This document shows, in pieces, positions 31,685-42,550 of a DNA stretch of 64,000 nucleotides. Numbering within the stretch: position 1 is the first letter of the stretch; each line of letters begins with the position of its first letter. A model generated the notes under the pieces. The model did no database searches. It was given only the letters and a program-made list of their open reading frames with translations, and had not been told where the DNA came from. This DNA comes from Costus lasius. Taxonomy: Eukaryota; Streptophyta; Magnoliopsida; Zingiberales; Costaceae. The stretch is taken from contig CM050446.2 in NCBI GenBank assembly GCA_027563935.2, forward strand, positions 24,183,501-24,247,500. Reading direction: 5' to 3'. The position numbers were made by a program, and so were the translations under genes.

Positions 31685-33716
31685 TGTTGTATCCCAACAA
31701 GTAGGTAAACAAAACTTATTTTTGAAGTCACAGCCAAAATCTAAGTGTTGGCGCACAGGGACTTGCCACCCCCTGATACGGCTCCAAAAACTTGTTGAGT
31801 TACCACACTTGTTGTTATCTCCGCAAGTGCACGGATACTCGAAGTAATAAAGAAAGATATCGAACCCACAGAGACCTATGCTGTCAAGTACCAAATAATT
31901 GATTTCTTCCTATCTAGGTAATCGAACAAAAGCAAAGTAAAAGGATTGAAAACACACGGGAAAAATACTATTAGAGAGACACTGGGACTAGGGTTTCATT
32001 CACTTTAATTTTCATGACTAGATATATAAGGATGTTCATCATTCAAATTCTAATATGATAAAGACTTAATTTACTTCATAAAGGGATTGTCTCACTTTCG
32101 TGCAGACAATCATGTAGAGACGAATCCTCGCTTTCACGCAAGATTTATCTCAAGCTGAAGATAAGTAAATCATCAATCAAAGAACTCAAGATCACTTTCG
32201 TGCATCCGAATTCTAGGTTGATTGTCTCGAGCGGAACCTCAAGGATCACTTTCGTGCATCCGAGACTCAACACAAGTTTTACCTATGGTTCTCCAACGTT
32301 CTAACCCTCACTTTCATGCAAGATCTCCACGTTTGACACAATGACTCAATTCTAGGTTCATAATTATCATCATGGCGATTAGCATACTAAAATAGAGAAA
32401 TAAGGACCTAACCTAATTTCTTACGGTGAGTTCCTATTAATCAATTTTAGGGTTCCAAGTTCTCAAGCAAATCACCTTTCGGTCCTTATTGCGAAAACTC
32501 TATTCATGATGACAAAATAAACTAAGGAGAACCTTAGAGCAGTAATCTCATAGGTAAAATTATCAAACCAGAATAATCGTGATGAAGTAAAAACCATCTA
32601 GTCATTAAGAAAATCAAAGGGGATTACTCCCCCATGTCCCAAAATATGTTTAAGCTAGCATGGTGGAGAAAATACAATGTTTGATAGTTTCAGAAGATCG
32701 AAAATCAAAGGAAAAGAGAGTCTAGAAAAATATACCACGGCCGTATTTTGCAGTGAGTGCCGATGAACAGTGGCGGTGCTTCTTCTTTCTTTGATTTCTC
32801 CTCCAATTGATCTCCTTTCTTTCTGAAACTTCTAGCACGTTCTCTCCTCCTCCAGGCGAAGCTTCAGTGTGAATTTCACGGCTGGATGTGCTCTGGTTTC
32901 GTCGTGGCGGCGTGAATCGTAATTTCTCTCTCGATAGTGGATGAAATTTGGTGCTTTTGGTGTCTTCCTGATCCTCCCATCGAAAGCTCCCTCATTGCTT
33001 CTTACAGCATCGAATATAAAGGCCTGGATCGTCCGCAATTGTCTCCGCAAAAATCGGGCATCGAAACTGACCTGGGAGTCACGTCCAAAATCAGAAATAC
33101 GGTACTATAAAATGGTTCACAGCACTACCATAAATTCGGCTGAACTGTCGGGTCAAAAACGTCTGGAAAATACGGCCCATAAAATGGTTTACGGCAGTGC
33201 CATAATTTCAGTGAAACTCTCAGGTCTGAAAGCGCTCGAAAATACGGCCCGTAAAATGTTTTACAGTAGTGCCGTAATTTCAGTGAAATTCTCTAGTCTG
33301 AAAGCGCTCGAAAATACAGCCCGTAAAATGGTTTACGATGGTGCCATATTTTACACAGAATCTTCTGTTCTGAAAATCCACCAAATTACGGCAGTGCTCC
33401 AATATTATGGTATTGTATGAAAATACGGTATCGTAATATAAAATACGGCACTACCGTATTTTGGTGTGTTGCTTGGATTTGCTTGAAATTTGCTAAGTGA
33501 TCTCCTCTTGATGATGGTAACTCTTCCATGTCTCTGATTTTGCTTGAAAACGCCTCAAAATAGTGCCTTTTTACCTGAAAATCATGAAAAACCAAAATAG
33601 GAGTAGATTTTATAATATTTGATGAATTTAGTATAAAAACAAGCAAAAAATCCTTAATTTAGCATGAAAAGATATCTAAAATGATACAAAATATACTATA
33701 TATTTTGGTCTCATCA
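31685..33716 (-). repeat. Element E 5' LTR (long form)
   Basis: TGTTGTATCCCAAC to GGTCTCATCA (2032 bp); one base in the terminal GGTGTC differs from the left LTR. It has the same U5 extension, TTTCGTGCA repeats and hairpin array (33097-33461). It is followed directly by CTCCC and the continuation of LTR-B. Confidence 0.93.
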
Positions 33717-34748
33717 CTCCCGTAATCGGATTCGCAGGTTTGAAAAGAATAGATCTAACGTTACGATTCACCTCCCGGTCCTTCTCACAACGTCTAAGAC
33801 GCAATAAAACTTGTCCAGAGTATTAAAGCGGGAAATGTAAAATTCTAATCAAATCAACTCAATAATAATCTTAACAAAACTTCATGCAAAAGATTTAATT
33901 CATAAATCAATCAACGGGCTATTCCCCAAATCCCAAAATAAGGTTTACACGTTCATGTTTATAGAAAACAACATGAATATTGAAGAACGTTGCATTGAAT
34001 CCCGATAAAAATATAAGAAATCGCTAGACACGATACTAGAAAAGCTTTCTCTCGATCTGGAGACTTCTTTTGCACGGCTTTCCTATTCGAATTCTGCCCT
34101 AGAATTGATTTTCACCGTCACCGCCGCCGCCATTCATTTTTGTCTGTAGAAGCCCCCCTTAAACACTCCAAAATCCTTCCTTTTATAGTTTAATCAGTGT
34201 AGAACCCATCTAGGAAGGTTTCTATAAAGTTTGATTCAATTCTGGTTCGGTTTGGAGTCGAATCGAGTGAAAAACTCGAAAGGCGGACGTTTTCACGGCC
34301 CGTAATGAGTTTACGGCCGAGGCCGTAATTCTTTCCGTGTCTACAGCTCTGTGTACACTGAAAGTTTCACGGACCGTGATTGATTCACGGCTTTACCCGT
34401 GAAAGTTTCTGTGGACTTTTTAACTTAGCCATTTTTTGCCCGTTCAAACGCCAAAATTACGGCCGACCCAAAATTACGGCCAAGGTCATGAAAGCCACAA
34501 TCTTCACTATTTTCGCTCCAAATTTGACGTATAAGCTCGTAATCTCCTTGGGAATCATGATATGGCTTTAAAACTCGCAAAATCCATCATTTTTGAGCCA
34601 ATTTATCTATATTTTCATAAAAAACAAGAAAAGTAAAGATTTTATGCCAAGTGAAGCAAAAACACTAAAAATTGTATAAAATCATTCAATTAAGCCCAAA
34701 ATATCATGTAAAATATAGGCAAAAACATAATGTAAATGAAACGCATCA
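33717..34748 (-). repeat. LTR-B, right part (ends in element F ORF2)
   Basis: This continues the solo LTR-B match (about 47796-48837) to the terminal ACGCATCA. It includes its own inverted pairs around ACGGCCCGTAATG...TTACGGCCGAGGCCGTAA (34295-34500). The left start of this LTR is outside the window. It may be a solo LTR or one end of a full element; GCAGA at 34749-34753 should be one target-duplication copy. Confidence 0.82.
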
Positions 34749-34756
34749 GCAGATAG

Positions 34757-34930
34757 TGTAATACCCTGAGTTTAGTCCCACATTACAAGTGGGAGAAACC
34801 ATTATATAGTATATAAGGCTTAGTGGGCTTGTTATTATTAACTTGGCTTAAGCATTTTTATAGATTGGGCCTCGTTGCAAATCGGCTCACCAAGTTAATA
34901 AATAGTTTGCTTACTATGCAAGTCATAACA
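34757..34930 (+). mobile_element. Short solo LTR (174 bp), TRIM/SMART-like
   Basis: TGTAATACCCTGAG to AAGTCATAACA, bounded by TG...CA with 5-bp duplications GATAG at 34752-34756 and 34931-34935. It interrupts the ORF2 of element F just 8 bp from the end of LTR-B. It has a TATATAGTATATAAGG-like TATA segment at about 34812-34828 on the plus strand. Size and termini suit a solo LTR of a very small LTR retrotransposon; orientation (plus) is guessed from the TATA segment. A match to a named family was not possible here. Confidence 0.7.
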
Positions 34931-34935
34931 GATAG

Positions 34936-36062
34936 TGCCTGAAAACCTGGATCCTGTTTGGTGGACCAACTCCTCGAAGGGGCTGCACCACGAGCAGAAG
35001 AACCGGCCGTAGGTGGAGGTGAGTCATCATCCATCCCATAAAAATTAAACCCGGTCCCTCCAAAAGATGGTAGTGGTGGTGTTGAATCAAGCGGAATAGG
35101 GTTATCCTTAATGGCTGCATCAGGAGGAATTTTCCAATTCAACTAATTACGGACCGTAGTCCTCTCTTTGTTTGGCAAGGGTAACGCAGGGAAGTTCGGT
35201 CCAAGCATCAGTGAAAAGCTATCACCCACATGGATGATCAACCTCATGGCCATGCATGACTCAATATCAATTATGGGGTTTCCTTTTGCAGTTTCAACTC
35301 CATAGGGATCCACATTCAAAGAAATAACAATAGGAGTAATGAAACCTCCTAGAACAATGGCACCCTTCTTGGCACGAGCTACTTTATCAAATTGCTTAAC
35401 AAGAAAATATGCTACATCTATTTGGTACCCATGAAGCATGCACCATAAGAAACAGAGTTTAATTTCTCGGATTGTACCATCGCTCTCACCTTTTCCAAAG
35501 ATAGTGTGCGAGAGAATTTTGTGGACGTAACACAGACATGGGTTGGAGCGACTGGATGCCCATGTTGTCTTTGTTGAAAAATCTGAGTCAAACGTGATTT
35601 GATCCCAAAATGCCATCTCGATATACTCTCGTGGCGGATGTGCACACCCTCCTCTTGGTAACTACAAGATACCTCTAATATCTTTAAGCATGAGGCTCCT
35701 CTCGATGTTTGCAAGCTGAAAGGTCAGACGACCTTTTGCTTCTTGGTAGTGATAATCATGAAGCTCTACATCCAAATTGCTAAGAAACTCCAGAACTAAG
35801 GAGATAAGTGTTGGTGGCATCGATTGAAAGAATTTGAGTGCTTGTATATGTCCAAACATCCACTCAACATCTTCATTTATCCCAAGAATCTCCATTGTTC
35901 TTTTGTCCATATACCTTGTGTTGGTTATGCATCTGGAATTCAAAATGTTGTATCTCTCCTCCTTTTTTCATCTCGAAAGATGATTCCATAAGGGTTTGTA
36001 GGTGGTGCTGAAGAAGCTGGCTTCTTCCCCTTGCTCACAAGTCGCTTGGTCTTTAGTGTCAT
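34936..36062 (-). pseudogene. ORF2 of Athila element F (cut at its C-terminus by LTR-B)
   Basis: The start is ATG at 36060-36062 (MTLKTKRLVSKGKKPASSAPP). It is followed by NPYGIIFRDE, LGINEDVEWMF, the MPPTLISLVLEFLSNL region, DKVARAKKGAIVLGGFITPI and the proline-rich C-terminal part (RGAAPSRSW). Homologous to ORF2 of elements 2 and E across its length. Frameshifts near 35942 and 35650 and a stop at 35143 break it. The coiled and acidic C-terminus lies beyond LTR-B, left of the window. Confidence 0.78.
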
Positions 36063-37099
36063 TTCAACCAAGGTGGTGTAATCAAATGCAGTAAAAGAAC
36101 TAAGGAAGAATGTGTTACCAAAGCTAGAAACAGAACTGTGGAAATAGGGCTCGCAGTGTACAGAGTGGTAACAAATCACCAGAATCTGGTACTTCTAGAT
36201 GAAACTAATGGTAAGACACTTTAGGAGGAAGATCTTCTTCCTCAGGTGAAGCTTTTGGAAGCAAGCAGGAGCTCCGACGAAGCTCGGACGGCGAGAATCA
36301 AGCATCAGTGACTTCTTGTGATTTCCAGCTTCTTGAACAAAATCGACGCTTCAAACCGCCGAAATGTGGCTCAGAGATGACCGGAACTTGGTCGGGAAGG
36401 GTTGTCGAAAGTTTTAGAAAGTCAGGGAAGGCTCGAATGGAAGAGGCGGCGCAAATGCAAGAAAATCACGGGTGAAAACCCTAAAAATATGATCGCAGCT
36501 ATATATAGACGGATAAAAATACGACTGTGAAAATTCTCATAGCCGGTTGTGAAACATTCTGTGAATAAAGGCCATAAAAATACGGTCATGAAAATTTTCA
36601 TGGTACACCCGTGAAACATTCTGTGCCAAAAACTCTTTAAATTACGGGCGTTATATAAATCATGCCACGCTCGTAAATTTTTTTTTTTGAATCAAACATA
36701 CGGGTGTGAAAATTTTTACACCCCTCCCGTGAAACCTTCTGTTCCCTTCAAAATTAACCATTTTTTCCAAAATATGGGCATGACAGATATCACACTCCCC
36801 TATGAAACATTTTGTTTCTTTAGACCACAAAAATACAGCCGTGAAAATAAATACGGCTGGGTCGTATTTTTTGTGCAAGCTTCCAAAATCACCGTTTTGA
36901 CGTGAAATCATCTTAGAATAGAGTGCTTGGGTTGCCTCCCAAGAAGCGCTAAGTTTAAAGTTGCTAGCTCAACCAAAGAACATCATTATGCTCGCGGTGG
37001 AGGATCTGAGAGCTTCTGATTGACACCTTCTTCAATAGGTTCTAACATATAGTAATGTTTCAAGCGTTGACTATTAACTGTGAAGTTCCCTATTCTTTC
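36063..37099 (-). other. Element F spacer between integrase and ORF2
   Basis: No credible gene. It contains the conserved inverted motif (36925-36950, perfect arms) and, at 36515-36880, a diverged repeat built from GTGAAAATTTTCA, CCGTGAAAC and ACGGTCATG words roughly every 60-75 bp. This takes the place of the TACGG/CCGTA array of the other elements and resembles the repeats in LTR-B. Confidence 0.65.
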
Positions 37100-37872
37100 A
37101 CTTCAAATCTCAATAGCGCCATAGGGATAAACTTTAGCAATCTTGAAAGGGCCCGACCACCTTGTTCTTAGCTTTCCAGCAAAGATCCTCAATTTACAAT
37201 TAAAAAGTAAAATGAGGTCACCTTCTTGAAAATCTTTTTTGATGATATGGCGGTCATGCCACTTCTTGGTTCTTTCTTTGTAGATTCTTGCACTCTCATA
37301 TGCATTCATCCTAATCTACTCAAGTTCATCAATCTGTAATTTCGTTTTCTCCCCAGCAGTTAGCAAATCATAATTTAAAGTCTTTATCGTCCAATAAGCT
37401 TTATGCTCTAATTCTACTAGGAGATGACATGATTTTCCATATACAAGTTGATAAGGTGACATACCAATTGGAGTCTTAAATGCAATCCGGTATGCCCATA
37501 ATGTATCATCAAGCTTCATGGACGAATCTTTCCTTGATTTAGAGATGGTCTTCACAATAATTCTCTTCAACTTTTTATTGGAAACTTCTACTTATCCACT
37601 TGTCTGCAGGTGATAAGGAGTAAATACCTTGTGTCTCACCTCATACTTACTCAACAGTGTAGAGAATTTTTATTGTATCAAATGGGATTCATCAGCACTT
37701 ATAACAACTCGTGGAACTCCAAACCACAAAAATATTATCCCCTTGAACAGTTTGATAACTACGCGAGAATCATTGGTTGAAGCCGCTACAGCTTCTACCC
37801 ACTTTGACACATAATCAACTGTCACAAGAATATACTTGTTTCTACAAGAGATTGGGAAAAGACCCATGTAAT
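37100..37872 (-). pseudogene. Integrase C-terminal and core part of element F
   Basis: Read leftwards: [18 protein letters not shown] (core), [11 protein letters not shown] (the second catalytic Asp region, altered from the ISDGG form of element G), a stop, VEVSNKK (third catalytic Glu region, with a stop just before it), [35 protein letters not shown] and the C-terminal RWSGPFKIAKVYPYGAIEI. The N-terminal part is at 59866-60147 because element G inserted in between. It is broken by at least three stops, so it is inactive. Confidence 0.85.
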
Positions 37873-39695
37873 TGTTGTGTCCGCAAGTGCACGGATACTC
37901 GAAGTAATAATTAAGATATCGAACCCACAAAGACCTACGATGTCAAGTACCGAATAATCGATTTCTTACTATCTAGGCAATCGAATAATAGCGAAGCAAT
38001 GATCGAAAACACACGAAAAATATAATCAGAGAGAAACTGGGACTAAGGTTTCATTCACTTTGATTTCCATGACTAGATTTGAATAGATGTTCGCCAGTCT
38101 AATTTCAGTATGATAAAGATTTAACTCACTTAAATAAAGAAATCATCTTGCGTTCACGCAGACAATTTACAAAAACCAATCCTCACTTTCATGTAGCATC
38201 TATTCAATTGTTAAAGAAAACTGAATTATCGACAAAGAACTCAAGGATCACTTTCATGCATCCGAATTCTAGGTCAACTATCTCAAGTGGAAACTCAAGG
38301 ATGACTTTCGTGCATCCGAATCTCAACACAAATTCTACTTATGGTTTTCTAACATTCCGATCCGCACTTTCGCACAAGATCTTCACGTTTAACAAAATAA
38401 CTCAATCCTAGATTCAAATTATCAAACATGGCAATTATTCTTCTAAAATCAAGAAATAAGAACTAACCTAATTTCTTATAGTGAGTTCCTAACATTCAAT
38501 TCTAGGGTTCCAAGTTCTCTAGCAAATCACCTTTCGGTCCTTATTGTGAAAACTCTAAAACATGCATGATAATAAGAAGACTATGGAGAATTATAGGCAA
38601 TAATCGCATAAGTAGAATCATCATACTAAAATTATACTCGACGAAGTAATAAAAATTTATCTAGTCATTAAGAAATCAAAGGGAATTACTCCCTCATGTC
38701 CCATAAAAGGTTTAGGCTAGCATGGAAGAAGGATTACAATAAATCATAGTTCAGAAAGATCAGAAATTGAAAAAAAGGAGAGATTACTAAATACACCATG
38801 GCTGTAATGAAAATTACAGCCGTAATTTCGCATGTACACAATGCAGGCGCAAGTGATTTCATCTATTTCTCCTCCAATCAATCCCCTTTCGCTCTGAAAC
38901 TTCTGGTGTATCTTCTCCTCCTCCAGGCGAAGCTTCCTTGTAAATTTTATGACCTGAGGTGCCCTGTACGCTTTCCGACGGTGAAACCTAGGGCGACAGC
39001 GAAAACTGCGATTTCTCTCTGAATGGTGGATGAAAATTAGGGCTTTAGATGTCTCCTTCCTCTCCTCGGCGAAAACTCCCTATTTCCTTCTTACAGATCT
39101 GAATTTAATGGTTTGGATCAACCGCAATCGATCTCACAAAAATCGGGCTTCAAAATTCACCGTGGAAGTCGCGTTCAAAAATAAAATTACGACCGTGTTT
39201 CTTATTACGGCACTGCCGTAATTTCAGTCGAATTCCCTGATCCAAAATCTCTGGCAATTACGGCACCGTAAAAAGTGTTACAGCAATGCCGTAAAATCAC
39301 TCCAAATTACGGCCCATAAAAATTCTTACGGTAGTACCATAATTTCTGAAAAACTTTCGGGATGAAAATCATCCCAAATTATGGCAGTGCTCTGATATTA
39401 CGGTAGCTCATGAAAATACGGTACCATAATATTGATTATGGTCCTGCCGTATTTTGGTATGTAGCTCTGATTCATGTAATCTCCTCTTGATGATGGGAAC
39501 TCTTCTATGTCTCTGATTTTGCTTGAAAACGCTCAAAAATCATGCCTTTTTACCTGAAAATCATCAAAAACCAAAATAGAAGTAGATTTTGCAATATTTG
39601 ATAAATAATGCACTAGAATAAGCAAAAGAGCTTGAATGTAGCATAAAAAGATATATAAAATGACACAAAATATACTATAAATTTTGGTGTCATCA
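37873..39695 (-). repeat. Element G 3' LTR (short form)
   Basis: TGTTGTGTCCGCAAG to GGTGTCATCA. No U5 extension. The repeats read CACTTTCATGCATCC here, a one-base change from the version in LTR 901-2785. A hairpin array of TTACGGCACTGCCGTAA words lies at 39185-39456. Confidence 0.92.
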
Positions 39696-41094
39696 AATAC
39701 ATAAGGCTCAAACTTTGCTTGTCCTCAAGCAAAAATCAAAAATTGATCAAAGGAAAAGACTTTCTCATGAAGAAGAAATTTCTAAAATATAATTACCAAT
39801 GAAAAATCTCACCAATTGCTTCATAAAATTTCAAATAAACATGTCACCCATTGAATTCAATTCTCAAGATTCACAACTTAATCAAATAAAAATTTGCAAC
39901 TTGTACAATAAACAAGATTTCAATCTCAAGATATCATTCAGTTTCAGTTCAAAACTATCATTTTTGTTTTCAGGAATAGGATTTCCAAGATCTTTTTCCA
40001 CTCATAATTGTTAGTTCCTCCCTTTTTATGCATCGTTCACATTCTCTAACTCGATTATCACCTTTTTTTCTAGTGACGAAGTTAGAGTACACTGATCACA
40101 TAATCAATGTAATAGAACCCATATCTCATTAGTAGGAAAAATCATACTTGAGACAGCGGAGTCAATGTAAAACGGTTTCTCTCCAAGGCATGCATCCACA
40201 TAGATACATACTTTTCTCTAGACTTCAACTCTTAACTTAGGTACCACCACAAATTAACATGGTGCCAAGATGAGGAGTCATTCTCTTGATTTTTTTTCTT
40301 TTTCTCTCAATTTGACTTCAACCCATGTCTTAGGTACCACTGTCAATTTAACATAGTGCCAAGTAAGGGAGTCATCACTCATTTGGATCAAGGAATTTTT
40401 CTTCCCAACACTTAGCAAATAGTATAAACATCAACTGAATTAATCAATCAATATTAATTCAAATATCATACTCATATGCTAGTTTTATTCAAAGAAGCAG
40501 CTTCACTTTTCAAACCAAATTCATCAAATAATATGTCTACCCAAAATTCCACCCATCAATAAATGAAAAATTCCAATAGGTAGATATATATGAGGGAAAT
40601 AAATTCAACATAATAGGTCTAGACCTAATCACAGGCATAAACTCATTCATCATCAAGAGAATCATACTATCAACAAGAATTTCTTCAAAAATAGATCACA
40701 CCAAAAGATAATCATAACGAGAATAGAACATACTCATCAAAGTCACACACATCATCATATCATTAAGTATCGACCTCTACAAGGTGCTCAAAATATCATC
40801 GTGTAATACAGTCCAATCGAAATCATCATTAATATCAAAATATGATATAACTATATCAAATAATCACAAAGTTATGTAAAGCAGAGCAAGGTAGCATGGG
40901 CGGACACAAGAAGTTTGGAAGGGTCATCCATCCCTATAAGAATGTGAAACATCAATAAGATAAGGAAGATGCAAATAAGTAAGTAGAAGGATACTCCCAA
41001 GACTCTACTCGTCGTCATCTGATCTGGTATCTTTTGTGCCCTCGGGGGTAGAGTAATCATCATTAAAGATTTTTTTAAAATTTTTTTTGTCAAA
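39696..41094 (-). other. 3' untranslated region of element G and ORF2 remnant
   Basis: Beside the LTR: ACATAAGGCTC (39699-39709) and TTGTCCTCAAGC. Two hairpins lie at 40245-40264 (CACCA/TGGTG) and 40338-40358 (CACTGT/ATAGTG), equivalent to those of elements 2 and E. At about 41007-41060 the minus strand reads a short acidic end (TRSDDDE), the last codons of ORF2; the rest of ORF2 is deleted, with the joint in a T-rich run near 41066-41090. Confidence 0.72.
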
Positions 41095-41448
41095 AATACG
41101 GTACCATAAAATTACTTACGGTACTACCGTAATATGCTAAAAACTTTTGAGAAGATTTCAATGTCAAAATACGGCCCCGTAAAAATATTTACAGCAGTGC
41201 CGTAATACCAATAAAACTCTCGGGAAGATTTCAGAGCAGAAATACGACACCGTAATTTGCATTACGGTGGTGCCATAATTTACTCAAAAACTTCCCTTAC
41301 CTGCAAAAAGAGAAGAAAAATTAGTTCTAAGCATAAAATAAAAGAAAAGAAAATAAACAAGGTTAGAGTGCTTGGGTTGCCTCCTAAGAAACGCTAATTT
41401 AAAGGTCATTAGCTTGACTATTCTGCAGTTGGATTTGATTGTGGTTCA
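41095..41448 (-). other. Spacer of element G: hairpin units and conserved motif
   Basis: Three TACGG...CCGTAAAA / TTTACGGTAGT...CCGTAA units (41095-41282) lie about 70-80 bp apart. They are followed by the conserved inverted motif at 41370-41395. In this copy the motif has CTTAGG instead of CTTGGG, which breaks one pair. The spacer from 41261 on is duplicated at 50674. Confidence 0.7.
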
Positions 41449-42550
41449 TCAAAGTAAAAAATTTTCCTTTTCTTCAATCATCTCTTCTTGATAATAATGC
41501 TTCAATATTTGACCATTAACCTTAAACTCTCCTGTTTCCTCACTCCATATGTCCATAGCTCCATAGGGATAAGTTTTCTTCACCTGAAAAGGCCCAGACC
41601 AACGAGACTTGAGTTTACCAGGAAAAAGTCTCAATCTAGAATTGAATAAAAGAGCAAAGTCACCTAGTTGGAAATCCTTTCTAAAAATATGCCGATCATG
41701 CCATCTCTTAGTCATTTCCTTATAAATTCTTGCATTTTTGTAAGCGGAGAGTGTAATCTCATCTAGCTCGTTCAATTGTAAGCTCTGTTTTTCACCCATG
41801 TTCTTTAAGTCAAAGTTTAGTGCTTTGATTGCCCAGAACGCCTTATGCTCGAGCTCTACATGTAGATGACAAGATTTACCATAAATTAATTGAAAGGGAG
41901 ACATACCTATTGGTGTTTTAAAAGCAGTCCTGTAGGCCCACAATGCATCATCAAGTTTGAATGCCCAATCTTTCCTTGTGCGTGACACTATTTTTTCCAA
42001 AATTCCCTTTATTTTTCTATTTGATATCTCAACTTGTCCACTTGTTTGGGGGTGATAAGGTGTTGCTACTCTATGATTTACCCCATACTTTCTAAGCAAA
42101 GCTGAGAACTTATGTTCTATGAAAGGTGAGCCTCCATCACTAATCACAACTCGTGGTGTCCCAAACCTTGGAAAGATAATCGTTTTAAACAGTTTAACAA
42201 CAACTCTAGAATCATTGGTAGGGGATGCAATAGCTTCAACCCATCTTGAAACATTATCTACTACCACAAGAATGTATTTATTACCTCCAGAAGATGGAAA
42301 AGGTCCCATGAAGTCAATTACCCAAACATCAAATATCTCAACCTCAAGAATATTGGATAGTGGTATCTCATGTCTTCTATTAATGTTTCCTGTCTTTTGA
42401 CATCTATCACAAGATACAACAAAGTTTCTAGCATTTTTAAAAATTGTGGGCCAATAAAATCCTGATTGCAATACTTTGAAAGCAGTCTTCTCATCACTGG
42501 CATGCCCACCATAAGAGGATCTATGGCATTGAAAAAATATATCTATGATT
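41449..42550 (-). CDS. Integrase of element G (most of it; open, cut by copia I at its N-terminus)
   Basis: An uninterrupted frame of about 367 codons within G; the open frame runs on into the copia LTR to 42675, but that part is not integrase. It has the HHCC zinc-binding domain (HRSSYGGH ... CDRC, spacing HX6H-X30-CX2C) and the full catalytic triad: Asp in VIDFMGPF, Asp in ISDGG and Glu in [19 protein letters not shown] and the C-terminal [16 protein letters not shown] follow. The insertion point in copia I keeps the reading frame with the N-terminus at 54083. This is the best-preserved enzyme domain in the window, though separated from its promoter. Confidence 0.88.

Larger units (their letters stand above)
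24646..33716 (-). mobile_element. Athila-like element E: complete, non-autonomous (gag-protease-ORF2, no RT/integrase)
   Basis: A complete 9071-bp minus-strand insertion in LTR-B, flanked by CTCCC at 24641-24645 and 33717-33721. LTRs are 2040 and 2032 bp and differ by roughly 4 % over the part I compared. Order on the minus strand: 5' LTR, tRNA-Asp primer site, gag with zinc knuckle, protease with a basic C-terminal tail, conserved inverted motif, hairpin spacer, ORF2, 3' untranslated region with two hairpins, 3' LTR. There is no RT, RNase H or integrase and no space for them. Element 2 has the same layout, so this is a family feature rather than a private deletion. Confidence 0.95.
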
